A stretch of 64,000 nt of DNA, taken from NCBI GenBank assembly GCA_030267565.1, contig BRXU01000010.1, positions 248,001-312,000 of the forward strand. The letters run 5' to 3'. This DNA comes from Pleodorina starrii (Eukaryota > Chlorophyta > Chlorophyceae > Chlamydomonadales > Volvocaceae). The notes beneath the pieces are model-generated. The model was not told the DNA's origin, did no database searches, and saw only the letters and a list, made by a program, of their open reading frames with translations. This document shows positions 54,701 to 63,760 of this stretch, piece after piece (positions within the stretch are counted from its first letter, which is position 1; every line of letters starts with the position of its first letter). The translations under genes and the position numbers were made by a program.

Positions 54701-57700
54701 GGCGTTGCGGCACCTTGTCAGTCAGTCAGTCAGTCAGTCAGTCAGCTGCCTCTGCCCTCCGTCACCAAACGTGGGGGGGGGGGCTCCTCGCATGCCCACG
54801 CGCTCACGCGCTCACGGACACCCAAGCGGCTCCGAGCACGACAACCCCCCTGATATGTAAAGCACCGTCCACCGTCCGAAGGGCATGACCCGCACGCCGC
54901 AACAGCGCGCCCAACCACCGAGATGGGAACGGTGGATACCGGCAGATGCCCCAGCCAGGCTAGGCTAGCATGTGCTGGGTTCAAGGAGGCGCGTCTGTCC
55001 GTTACAACGGCTGTTCTTTTGCTCCCGTCCCCTGGCACTGGCAACGCCCCACCTCTAATGAACACCTAAGGCATTTAGGGTACGGCATTCCACCACCGAA
55101 CTGACTTGGAGTGTACGGCTGCCGTTGTACAGGTGCTGGTGTTCAGCGGCTGGGTGGATCTATTGGAGCTGGTGGCGGGGGCTCTGAAGGTCAACTCGGT
55201 GCCGTACGTGATGGCGCGGGGGCGGGGCGGCATGGCTGCGGCGCTGGCGGCGTTCAAGGATCACCCAGGGGGAGAGGTGGGTGGGGAGGTGCGTGTGTGT
55301 GTGTGTGGGGGGGGGGGTTGATTGGCAGGTGAGTTGGCGGCTGGGATACGGGGGGGTTGAGGCGGGAGGGGGCGGCGGCCGGGATTGGAGCTTTATCGGG
55401 TCGTGGAGCCATCGGGTGCGGTGCGGTGTGACGCTGGGAGACATCGGGTGACATCGGGTGCGGTGGGAGACATCGGGGGTGTGGTGCGACGCTCGGAGAC
55501 TCCTGAGTCGACAAGGCGGGAAAGCTGAAGAGGTTACGGTTCTGTTAGCAGGAGTTAGTTAGTCTGTAGGTCGGAAAGGAAGGCAGGCGGCGCTGCGCGC
55601 TGGCCCCTCGTGTCTTGCCTCGACGAATGGGTTGCTGCTGCGGATGCTGGTGGGATGCACTCCCGTGTGGTGACTGGTGTGGTGTGGTGAGGTGCCGTGT
55701 GGTACACACTGGTTTTACGGCAGACGAGGCACGGCACCGGCTCGTCGGCTCAACAGATGGACGGATGCCAGCGGATCGACGCCGCGAGCCACTAGGGTCT
55801 GTAGCTTTGTACGCGTAAGCAAGGAATCGCACACTTCCTGACAGTGGTTCAACAACAATGAAGCTTTTGAACGGATCCTCGGATCCTCTCACCCCGTTGC
55901 TGCTGCCGGCTGGATTCACATTCCGCACCATCGAGTCATGTTTCGGCTCTCCCTTCCTTCCTCCCTTCCTTCCTTTCTTCCTTTCACCCGACCGCCGGTC
56001 CAGCTTGACTCGCTGGAGGACATGGACCTGGATGACGACGACGACGGCGGCCCGCCGCTGGAGCGCAGCGATGACGAGGAGGGGGCTGGGGGCTGGGCGG
56101 ACCCACGGCCACCGGAAGCAGGCAGCGTAGAGCAGGAGCCGGCCCCGACCGGAGCTACCGGCCGTGCCATAGATGCGCTGAAGGTGGTAGACGAGAGCGC
56201 ACATGGCGGCGGCCCGGGGGCGCAGTCGTCGCCGCCGCCGCCGCAGCAGCAGCAGCAGCAGGCGCAGGGCGGCGGCGGCGGCAGCGCCACGTCAGGGCGG
56301 GCTGCAGGTCCGGCAGCAGCCAAGGCTGCGCCCGGCGGAGACAGGGGCCGGCCACCTCGTGGGTCGCGGCGCGCCCCGCTAGCCAGCCCCGCAAAGCAGG
56401 GCCAGGCGAAGCCGCGGGTGCTGCTGCTGCAGGTTGGACTTCGCGTGTGTGTGTGGGGGGGGGGAAGATTGGGAGCGTGCGTGGAGGAAGGGTGGGGCCC
56501 CGCTCACGTGCCGCCCTACCCTAGCCGCCATCATCGTCTGTGCAGGACCTGATGCTGTGTGTGTGTGTGTGTGTGTGTGCATACCTCGTATTCTCGGTTC
56601 GCCATTGGTGAGGGCGCGTCCGACTGCGTCGCCTCGCTCACCCCGGAGTTCCGCCACCCTCCTCCACCGCCTTCACTGCGCCCGCCGCCCTCGTCGAAAC
56701 CCCTGCACTTCCGTCCCTGGCCCTTCACCCCACACCTCTTCTCTCTCCCTCCCTGCCCTCTCCCCTTCCGCAGCTGAAGCAGGGCGGCGCGGGCCTGAAC
56801 CTGACGGAGGCGCAGCACGTGGTGCTGGTGGAGCCGCAGCTGGACCCCGCCACGGAGGCGCAAGCGGTGGGGCGGGTGCACCGCATAGGCCAGACCCGGC
56901 CCACCCACGTGCACCGATTCGTGGTCACACACACGGTGGAGGAGCAGGTGCGTGGCGGTGTGGGGGGGGGGGGGCGGGGAGGCGGCGGGGTGCGATCGGG
57001 GCCCTTGAGGTGGTGCCGGAGGACAGAGTTTTGGGGGGAGGACAGGAAGGAAGGCTGAAGATTGTGGGTTGAGGGATTTGGGCCGGCGGGGGGAAAGCAG
57101 CGGCTGAGACGGGTGATGCAAACTTAGGGTTTTAGGTTGTTAGGGGATTAGGGTTTTAGGGGTAGCGCTCCCGTGGAGCCGGTGTAGCGCCCCCGTGGAT
57201 GGATGGCCGGAGCGCGGGGCCCCGCTTTGAAAGGCCACGGCGGGATATGCCAGGCTGGGCTGGGGCGTTGCAACCCGGGCTTGCTTGCATCGGGTTTCGG
57301 GGCTGCTCGCACCCGACAGTGGTCTGCGCTGGCGTCCGCTCCCTTCGCATCTGCTGTTACAACATGATTGCTCCGTTCTCCCTTGCAGACCTGCGGTTCC
57401 CGAGGCAATGTGCTCAGACAGCTTTCGCGCGCATGTAGTGATCATAGCTACCGATAATAATGGCTCGCTCGCATAAGGCGTTCGTAGGTTATTCGTTGCC
57501 GGTCTCCTCTAGGCTGTAGCCCTTTCTCCCCCGCCTCTATGCTCGATGCTTCTTCCTGGCTCTGCTGCCCGCATATATCCATCCCAAGCATTCCGCTTTC
57601 CCCTCACTCCCTCACCCCTTCCTTCCTTCCAGGTGTACAAGCTGGCATCGGCTCGGGCTTGCGGCATTGACCTGTCAGTGGCGGTGCCCGGGGGCCGGGG

Positions 57701-57953
57701 CGCCCACGGGGCAGGACACCACCACGGCGGCCGCAGCGGTGGCGGCGGCGACGGCAGCGAGCACCTCACGGTTCGCGACGTGGCCGTCCTCCTGGACACC
57801 CGGTGGGGGGCGGCGGCGGTGGCGGCGGCGACTGTGGCCGCAGCGTCAGAGCCCGCGGCAGCTGCCGCTGTGCGTTCGGCGGCGGTAGTGGATGCGCAGC
57901 GGTTGGGGCGGGGCGCCGGCGGCGGCGGGGGCGGCCGCGGGTACCAGCGGTAG
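30490..57953 (+). CDS. SHPRH: SHPRH-type SNF2 helicase / RING E3 ligase
   Basis: Nuclear SNF2-family ATPase and ubiquitin ligase; the animal/yeast relatives (SHPRH, Rad5-like) act on PCNA in DNA-damage tolerance. Exons: 30490-30894, 30972-31532, 31758-32636, 33039-33275, 33939-34220, 34684-34808, 35395-35523, 35971-36394, 37111-38031, 38511-38627, 39152-39238, 39837-39914, 40389-40568, 41266-41321, 41699-41801, 42197-42253, 42962-43081, 48324-48573, 48894 to about 48973, about 49466-49628, 50162-50297, 51166-51298, 52925-53518, 54290-54485, 55133-55276, 56004-56432, 56774-56947, 57633-57953; about 2,460 residues. Landmarks: DEMGLGKT (motif I, about 566), a PHD finger (about 631-690, CPCG ... 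CDSCNAW), TLIVVPSAILQQWYDEI, ADVVLTTYDVL, VVLDEAQ, VTGTPISRGLEDLYG, RQACCHP, a RING (about 1985-2035), VFSGWVDLLELV, KQGGAGLNLTEA and GRVHRIGQTRPTHVHRF. Frame holds at every junction except exon 19/20, which is unresolved. No linker-histone domain was recognised. Confidence 0.92.
32914..32961. repeat. Short AACGCACTTC tandem repeat
   Basis: About five 10-bp units (TTCAACGCACTTCAACGCAC) in SHPRH intron 3. Confidence 0.85.
33768..33814. repeat. (CT)n(CG)n(CT)n tract
   Basis: CT repeat, then eight or nine CG dinucleotides, then CT repeat, in SHPRH intron 4. The CG run could adopt Z-DNA; this is inference. Confidence 0.85.
35585..35620 (+). repeat. Intronic ATACCGCAGCGG motif, copy 1
   Basis: GGTAAAAAGACGATACCGCAGCGG followed by GAGACGGAGACGG, 61 bases into SHPRH intron 7. 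It shares its core with the other five direct copies. Confidence 0.85.
35894..35946 (-). repeat. ~53-bp intronic element, inverted copy
   Basis: Near the 3' end of SHPRH intron 7. It is the reverse complement of the FARSB-intron copy at 3432-3486 (GTCAGGGAGTGATATG ... AAAAAATGAGTCACTGCGGA). Confidence 0.8.
36407..36430 (+). repeat. Intronic ATACCGCAGCGG motif, copy 2
   Basis: CGATACCGCAGCGGAGGGACG, 12 bases into SHPRH intron 8. Confidence 0.75.
38739..38770 (+). repeat. Intronic ATACCGCAGCGG motif, copy 3
   Basis: GGTAAAAAAGAAGATACCGC then AGCGAAGGGAGA, in SHPRH intron 10, after [21 protein letters not shown] repeats that duplicate the donor region. Confidence 0.85.
40622..40656 (+). repeat. 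Intronic ATACCGCAGCGG motif, copy 4
   Basis: GGTAAAAAAAAGATACGG then TACCGCAGCGGAG, in SHPRH intron 13; the GATAC word is duplicated. Confidence 0.8.
42842..42872 (-). repeat. Intronic ATACCGCAGCGG motif, inverted copy
   Basis: Reverse complement reads GGTAAAAAAGAAGATACCTC then AGCGAAGGGA, matching copy 3 with one change. It lies near the 3' end of SHPRH intron 16. Confidence 0.8.
43096..43216 (+). repeat. ~53-bp intronic element, tandem partial and full copies
   Basis: In SHPRH intron 17, just after exon 17. GTGATATGCTCCTTTATA occurs twice (43123 and 43170), the second continuing to GAGTCACTGCGGACGTTGT as in the FARSB-intron copy. Confidence 0.8.
44142..44167. repeat. Near-perfect 26-bp palindrome
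   Basis: CACCCCTCCGGAGGGGTG (44146-44163) is a perfect palindrome, extended by CTG/CAG with one mismatched pair. It lies in SHPRH intron 17 near the distal side of the tyrosine-recombinase element. Confidence 0.85.
44739..45857 (-). pseudogene. Tyrosine recombinase of the YR element (one in-frame stop)
   Basis: Reads from ATG 45857 (MLDLTLSQLGPELAALPEVQ) to the stop at 44739, with a single TAA at 45756-45758 (codon 34). After it come the N-terminal SAM-like part (STWQAYLPQMRQFIEFARRL) and the catalytic domain. Catalytic signatures: first Arg in SYAGMLRFSDLC, HxxR in SPHSLRSGGATEAVNAGAE, the later WRTDSVFERCY with the candidate nucleophilic Tyr. Without the stop it would be a full-length recombinase of about 370 codons. 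The stop could be a true lesion or a sequencing error. Confidence 0.85.
46129..47979 (-). CDS. RT-RNase H-methylase-like polyprotein of the YR element
   Basis: 616 residues from the first in-frame ATG (47979); the open frame extends slightly upstream. Reverse transcriptase: LRLILDARYVNEHV (132-145), FTVDLKSGYHHVDI (Asp171), LPFGLAPACWVFTKV (203-217), YIDD (235-238). RNase H: FTDAGG (Asp407), LLELKAMFNVL (Glu449), HTDSSVADAV (Asp476), WIPREWNKLADALSK (516-530). After this comes the start of a DAM-like methylase (FAVDLFASATN, then WCNPPF at 594-599), as in DIRS-type elements. The frame stops at 46129, but the methylase continues in the next frame (RVALVAPFWPGAPWW ... to about 45899), so a single frameshift near 46140 truncates it. 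Confidence 0.88.
   Translation of the reverse strand: MAQKADVIFSEGVDDLPGESWEFEADAGSQSTAKPTEMRGRLKKNAAFWQSFCRSRLVLRWILYGFPLLFVGGIIPAACWLKNHSSATQHHVFVANAVAELVATGTVMPVSEKPHCVLPLGVVPKPGSDKLRLILDARYVNEHVVTPAFKYETVGKLSSVLHPNDYLFTVDLKSGYHHVDIDSNYWTYLGFQWGNQFYVFTQLPFGLAPACWVFTKVTRELLGFWRSMGHRVSGYIDDSIHADGDQAVLVEKRERVLGDFERAGFVVNMGKCNLGPSQCAKYLGTMVNTVDGTLTVPQAKRERLLTEVAAVLQCHGNCQIRAVSSLTGQIMSMSFSFGELSVLMTRQLVIWQNAQLAAHGLNFNARGALTAAAMGELEFWKQSFLVFDGRRPLWQPSYFHTVKMFTDAGGPGTWSFGGWGGWTSYEGKRIEASGRWDIGDEGDSVPLLELKAMFNVLKSVNREGLLMGQRVLVHTDSSVADAVVRKGGSTVAALQGACYDILWYCIEHKINLVTTWIPREWNKLADALSKGEEFCDWMLNRQVFADLARTWGPFAVDLFASATNHQIPSYFSWFATPTCAWVNAFAHEWPRTSWCNPPFAVMGRVLAHAKAARVWR
48602..48638 (+). repeat. Intronic ATACCGCAGCGG motif, copy 5
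   Basis: GGTAAAGAGAAGATACCGCA then GCGGAGACGGAGACGG, 28 bases into SHPRH intron 18. Confidence 0.85.
50590..51160. repeat. 33-bp minisatellite
   Basis: About 17 units of TCCCTTGCGGCCCCTCCCTT + CCGACCAAACAAG (33 bp, alternating GCGGCC/CCGGTC/CCGATC variants). It fills the 3' part of SHPRH intron 21 and runs right up to the acceptor of exon 22 (51166). All frames are open because 33 is a multiple of three; the encoded PFRPNKSLAAP repeats are not genes. Confidence 0.95.
51457..52580. repeat. 54-bp minisatellite with internal hairpin
   Basis: About 21 tandem 54-bp units in SHPRH intron 22. Each holds ATGACTGCGCCCAGTCAT (7-base arms, CGCC loop) and GTGCAGCTGCGGGTCATG. Variation is a handful of point changes (CGCC/TGCC, GGGGCG/GCGGCG). 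It yields long open frames on both strands (429 codons plus, 509 codons minus) that are repeat artefacts. Confidence 0.96.
53586..53620 (+). repeat. Intronic ATACCGCAGCGG motif, copy 6
   Basis: GGAAAAAAGAAAATACCGCA then GCGGAGACGGAGGCG, 67 bases into SHPRH intron 23, beside duplicated GGTGCCGATGCGGGGAGGGA. Confidence 0.83.
54718..54745. repeat. (CAGT)n microsatellite
   Basis: About seven CAGT units in SHPRH intron 24. Confidence 0.9.
56550..56579. repeat. (GT)n microsatellite
   Basis: About 14 GT dinucleotides in SHPRH intron 26, preceded at 56440 by another short GT/G run. Confidence 0.9.
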
Positions 57954-60250
57954 TGGTGGCGGCATGTGAAGAGCAGCCAGACTGAAGCTGCCGGTGGGCC
58001 CCACCCACCGGGACGCTGCCGTCAGCCGTGGGGTGAGCTGACGCGGAATCCCGGTGGAACATAATATCAGTGTTTGGGCGCGTCGGTTGGAAGCTTGGTA
58101 CGTAGGTAGGGTTCCCTTGGGCTGGAAGTGATGCCCAATTCTTTTGACCCAATGTTGCTGTGCCGACGACGCGATGTCCGAGCGCAAATTCAATCTTCAC
58201 ATGCATGTGAATTTCTGAACGTGAAGTACCGCAACGTAAGTACGTAACATGCATAGCATCGCATTGCGTGTGTTTTGAGTGTGTTATTCCTTTTGCGAAA
58301 CGGGTGTATGTACCGGGTTATACGTACACAGACGCCCATACATCATGTATATGTCCCACGCCGCTGAAAAGGTTGTTTGTACCGGTATATGTACACTCGC
58401 ACACGCCGATGGGTGATTGGGTGACATGCGAGCAAGCGAGGTGGCGCTGTCCGAAGATTAGTCTGCTGTCTGGAGGTTTGCCTGTCTGTCCCATCCGTTG
58501 CTTCGGTGCACCCGTGTGCCTGGCCGCCATCACAGTCGATGGATGATACTTTCCCTCAGGGACGGGAGGGGGGGGTTAGTGGGGGCAACGAACTGTCGGC
58601 AGTGCACCGTGGACTGCTCTGAGCCTGCAGGCGCGTGGAGTGCAGTGCAGGTGGGTCGACCGCCGGGAGGTCGGATCCTCCCAATGGCTGGGCTGACTAT
58701 CGCTAGCTTGGTGTGCCAAGGACTTAACTGGGGTGGCGGCGGGGGTTTCTGGGCAGGCAGTGAGTGTGTGAATTGGGAATGAATTTGGTCCGGGAATGAA
58801 ATCGGTCTTTCGTTTCTTTGGTTCCGGCATCGACCGGGAAGATTGCAAGACATGCCGTGTACGGTATGTTGCACCAGTGGGCCGTACGTGTCGTGTTGGC
58901 GCATGGCTGGTTGTCATGTCAGGAAGTTTTTCGACCACATACATACATGTCGCAGCAATACGTGATGCAGACCTCCATCGCCAGCAATGTCTGGCTGGCA
59001 GTGGTGCGGTGCAATGTGGCAATGGGATGTGGCAAGGGCGCCGATGATGATGAAGCATCCAGCTTTATCGAGTCGTGCATCATCACATACAGATCTATAG
59101 AGCGTCATATAATTCCCATGGCGCTATGTGACGCTACCATTCCTATGTGTGCGACGCTGCGACCCCGGTGTCCGGTTTCGTTCATGCCAGGTGAGGGGCC
59201 AACGAGTAGGAAGGAGCTACACGTACATACCCAGCCCGCTGCCGTACGGTAGCCCATCGACAGACAGGTACCCACCGGCCACTGCGCCAACGAGGAGCAT
59301 GTCGGCGCGGACGGGAACTGCAAATGGGCAGGGAAGAGGGGTCGGCAGGGGTTGGCGGGGGGAGTTGCAGAAAACCAAAACAACAGTGAAAAGGAGCAGC
59401 GGGCAAGCTCCGGTCGGAGGGGTACACAAAAGCACGAAACCGCAGCGAAGGAACTGAGGCGACGTTTGGAGAACGTTTCGCGAAGGGAGGGACCTCAGAC
59501 GCTCAGAGGCGGAGGGGGAGGACGGAGACAAGGGGGAGGTGAAGGCTTTTGGGGGCGGTGAGGTCAGAAAGCCGCAGAAAGCTATTTGCGAGTCCAGATT
59601 CGGGTTGTTACAGTGGACTCCAGACTGAAGAAGTGTAGAGCCAACGGGGTACCGTATTTGCCACGAGGCTCCCCAGAAGGCCCACGAGCAGAAGTTAGGA
59701 GGGTGGATTGGGTTGGCTTGGGTTAGGACGGCGCACGTGGAGCAAGGTGGTCAACCTTGCATTGCAGCTGTGGCAGCGAAAGTCCGCAACTCGTAAGCGG
59801 CAGCCGGGTTCCCAGGCGAGTACTGATTCGGTGCCTGGACAGCGCAGGACAGCGCCTGGACCGGCTGATAACCTAGGTCCACACCGCAGCCATCGACGGA
59901 AGCCTGTGACGCGTCTCGGAGCGCGGGCAGGGTATCCAGGCGTGTGGCTTTCACGTCCCAGGGAAGCGGGAAGGGAAGAGGTGGTCAACTGGTCATCCAC
60001 AGATCCACTTGACGGATTAAACGGCCGCGGTACGGAATCCGCATCTGAAGATCGAAATTGCCACGGAGCAAGCTTAGGAAAACAGCGCCTTTTCCATCGA
60101 CGACCAGCTTATCATATCTCTTTGGATAATTTCTTTGGCGTTCTGCTCACGCCAGTCCTTGCGGAAGGCCGCTTCCATCTAAAAAGTTGGCCATCGCATA
60201 TAGGCGCTGGAATCCTTGAGTGTACCTGTGAATGATATAGGGGCAAAAAA
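57954..60250. other. Intergenic, SHPRH 3' flank to ankyrin-gene 5' flank
   Basis: Expected SHPRH 3' UTR and the promoter of the next gene. A diverged copy of the intronic motif (ACGAAACCGCAGCGAAGG) is at 59432-59449. No gene, TATA box or TGTAA signal could be assigned with confidence. Confidence 0.4.
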
Positions 60251-62249
60251 ATGTCCGAGTCAGTCACTCTGAGTACACCGGATGGCTCGAGGATTTGGCT
60301 GCCGGGCATCGTGGCGTGCATTGCGCACCATCTGCCAGCTAACGAAGTGGCAAGCACATTGCGGCTGATAGACAAGACGACATCGCAGCAGTTCGCACAC
60401 CACAAGACCTTGCGGCTCTCGCTTCCGTCACCCATCCACGTGTTCCGGGAGCGCTGGGGCCGCCCGGGGGCATTTCGTGCGTTGTCTCACACGCAGCGGC
60501 TGCAGCTGCTGTGCCTGACGGCGGCAAGCGGCAGCGTCGCCAACCTGGAGGTTGCGCTGGCCAAAACGGGTTATGCTCTTCGGTGCGAGCTGCTCGAGGC
60601 CGCCGCAGCCGCGGGCCAGCTCGACATGTGCAAGGTGCTGCGTGCGCGCGGCTGCCTCTGGGGCTCTTCTCTGTTCGCCGCGGCGAAGGCCGGCCACCGG
60701 CACGTGTGCGAGTGGCTGTTGGCCAGCGGCTGCCCCTTCGACATGGACTTCGTGTGCGGTGCTGCCTGGAGCGGGCGGGAGGACCTTATGCAGTGGATGC
60801 TGGCGGTGTTGCAGGATAGTCCCATGGACGGCATGTGTAGTCTCTGCCGGTCACTGTTGGAGGGCGCGGCGGGGTACTTGAGCCTGGCGGCGCTGCAGCG
60901 GCTGTGGCAGCAGCTCACGGCAGGGAGCCACGGCAGCAAACTGCAGCAGCAGCTTGAGCAGCTCAATCAGAAGCATCGGGATTCCATCCTGGAGGCCGCG
61001 GCCGGCAGCACCACGCCCGATTGGCAGGCCAAAGTGGAGTGGCTGGAGGGGCTGGGCTTCCCCCGCAAGGCTAGGGTGTGCAAGTCCGCTCTTTTCGCTG
61101 GTAACGGCGATGCAGCGGAGCGTCTGCAGTGGCTGCGCGGCCGGGGCTACCCCCTCGATGCGGTGGTGGCGGACACTGCGGTCGAGCTCGGCAATCTTGC
61201 CGCCCTGCGTTTCCTGGTGGAGCAAGCGGGGGTGCGGCCCGCCGACAGTCAGCTCCCCGCTAATCTTGCAGCCCTCCAGGGCCACCTGGCCGTACTGCAG
61301 TACCTGCACGCCAGCAGCTTGCTCGTCAACACTCGTTCTGTTGCGGAAGCGGCGGCCCGGGGGGGTCACCTGCCGTCGGTGGTCTGGGCGGTGGAGGGCC
61401 TGGGCGTCGCACCGGCTGACGGCGCAGATAGCTTGCTCGATTGCGCGGCGAGGAGCGGCAACCTTGAGCTGATGACCTGGCTTCACGTCCGCGGCTGGGC
61501 CTTGGGCCCCACGGCCATCCCCAACGGCGCCGAGAGCGGCTGCGAAGAGGCGCTGGAGTGGCTGGTGGTGCAGGGCTGCCCCTTCCCGGTGGGTGTCGCC
61601 GTCCTCGTTTGTCACCACCATATGTACGATGTGCTCCGTGTGGCCCACCAGTTGTGGCCCACCGGTGGTTTATTTTGCATGCGCTGTGCCCAGCCAGGGC
61701 ACTCGGCTGGTCCATTAGATGTGTGTGCTGGGGCCCCGTGTGCCGTACGTCCGTCGAGCTGCTCGAGACGTTATTCGTGGCGTCGATGCCGTGTTCAGAT
61801 TCGCATGTGCGCCTTCCAGGACAGAGTCACTGTCTGCCAAGCTGTTAACGCACGGCGCAAGAAAACTCCGCTGCCGGGGAGCTAGGCTGTGAGGCCGCAT
61901 GGGGATTGCACCGCCCCTGACTGCCCAACCGCCCGTCCCCGCATTGATGTGTGTACGTACGGCAATCATGTATGTTCCTTGGCGGCATCAGCTCGATGGC
62001 GGCGCCTACCTCGGAGCCGCCCGCAACGGTGATCTGGCGATGCTCCGCTGCCTGCACCGGCTGGGCTGCCCCTGGGGGCCGCCGGGGAAGCTGCTGGCGG
62101 ACTGCATCCGCAACCAGGTCTCCGTCGCCGTGCTGCAGTGCCTGCTGGACTTGGGTTGCCCGGAAATGGACTCGGATGCTGCGGTCAAGTTGGCGGAGGA
62201 CGAGGCGCAAATAGACCCCCGGGAGCCCCCCGCGGTGCTGCTGGCATGA
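60251..62249 (+). CDS. Ankyrin-repeat protein
   Basis: Two exons, 60251-61588 and 61992-62249 (GT-AG, phase 0), 531 residues. The start is the ATG after GGGGCAAAAAA. Residues about 12-55 (IWLPGIVACIAHHLPANEVA, TLRLIDKTTSQQF) resemble the short F-box-like N-terminus seen in this family. From about 85 on there are irregular ankyrin-type units of 28-35 residues, each with patterns like AAAGQLDMCKVLRARGC, AAKAGHRHVCEWLLASGCPF, AARSGNLELMTWLHVRGW and, across the splice, AARNGDLAMLRCLHRLGCPW. No enzyme domain or membrane segment is visible, and the role is unknown. Ignoring the intron gives a longer open frame to 61885 with a non-repeat tail; splicing restores the repeat, so I prefer it. Confidence 0.85.
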
Positions 62250-63464
62250 CTGGGTGAGGAGCGGTGTCGGCGGCGGTCGCCTGGGGCCCAGGGGGCCTAG
62301 CTCGCGGCAGCAACGAACAGCGGCGGCAGACTTGCCTCCTAGCGCGGGGTGTATGAAGGTTGGGTGCGGCTTACCGTGTTGTCCGGCGCCGGGGGTTGGT
62401 AGGGCTGCCACACACCCACCCTGTCATGATGATCGGTGTGTGTTGGGGGAGGGGGGAGGATGTGAGTGTGTGGGGGGTTCCGGAGCGAGAGCCGTCCGTA
62501 GTCTGATGGCGGGGCGGGGGCAGACGTTGGGTGCCGCCGGGGGCTGACCCATTCCATCTGGCTACGACTTGTTCGGTGGGGGGCATGCATGGGCTCGAGG
62601 TTGTGCCGGCCGGCCGCGCGTGTGCTGCACTCGTGGACGTGGTTGACGCTGTGCTTGGCAGCTCCGATAAGAGCAGGACTCGACAAGTTCGGTTCTGCCT
62701 TTGCTGTACAGCAGTGCAGGGCCCTCGCCTAGGGAAGCGGCCGAGTACTGCAAGGCATGGCAACTGCTGTCGGCAGGGCTGCAATACCGCATTACGTTGC
62801 ACCCCGCCACGTTGCTTGTACGTTACACGGAGCCACGGTTCGCCACGTCCGGCCACATCACGGCAGGCGGCACACCGGTCATCTTGGCTGTCGGGCGACG
62901 TACGGTGCTGGGCGCATGGGGGGTGCATTGCGCATGTAGTGTACGTTTGCTGGGTGCGGGGATGCTGTGGGCAGGGCGCAGTGTGGGGACTGTGGGGCGG
63001 CTATCCAGTGCACAGATGGCGGAGACTGCACATGAAGGGCACGTGCACCGCTGCCGCCCTCCCCCCGCCGCCACACATGGAATAGACAAATGCCTAACAC
63101 CGAACGAAACCTGTGAAGATGGGCCTCGAGGAAGGATGGATGGATGGATGAGTAGATGGTATGAATTAATGAAATGGGTGGGCGGATGGGTGGACGGCTG
63201 CAAACGTGTGTATGTTTGTCATTATCACAATCAGAAGTGCATACGGTGTGAACGGCACGCGCAACATCGAGGGGTTTATTGGCCGCGTTCAGACGCCATC
63301 TTTTGTTGGATTGGAGCTCTGATAGCCTCGATAGGGACCCGCGGGGTTTCCCGGAGCACAAGGAAGGGGTTGTAGGACGGGGAGCACCTGGGGTTACCAC
63401 GTGTCGGTACCTGAAATGGATGGGTGGTGTAAACGTTCTCAGACCACAAGCGGGCATTGGACCA
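62250..63464. other. 3' flank of the ankyrin gene
   Basis: Expected 3' UTR and spacer. Holds a short (GGAT)n run near 63133. No further gene recognised. Confidence 0.4.
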
Positions 63465-63760
63465 GTATGCCAAGAAAGCACCACAAGGCCCTGATGTGCT
63501 TTCGGCTGGGTCGTTGGGACTTGGGGACCGGGTCGAAAGCCACGTGCGGAAAGGACATGCCGGGTGTGCCGCGGAGGGGTGGTGGAAGATGAGCTGCACG
63601 TTTTGATGGAATGTCCGGATTATGCGCCATAACGAGAGGCAATATGGGCGGCAGTATGCTGGATGTGATGAGGTCCTTTGACTCGGCGAAACTGGGCAGT
63701 CTCTTGTTCTAAATTCAGAAAGCGCGTACCGAGCTGCTTGGCAGCTAACCACGGGCTTAC
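63465..63760 (+). pseudogene. 3' tail of a non-LTR (LINE) retrotransposon pol
   Basis: Frames shift but the family pattern is clear: HHKALMCFRLGRWDLGTGSK, then CRVCRGGVVEDELHVLMECP (zinc-knuckle C-x2-C-x9-H-x4-C), then after a TAA SFDSAKLGSLLF and IQKARTELLGS. This C-terminal module normally follows the reverse transcriptase of LINEs. The upstream part is not present in the window, so this is a 5'-truncated, decayed copy. Confidence 0.65.

Noticed and set aside
57121..57165. TTAGGG-like words in the last SHPRH intron as a telomere
   Set aside because: Irregular and short (a few degenerate units); at most an interstitial remnant.
61326..61885. Unspliced continuation of the ankyrin gene to the stop at 61885
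   Set aside because: The tail after 61588 loses the repeat pattern; splicing to 61992 restores a proper ankyrin unit and keeps frame.
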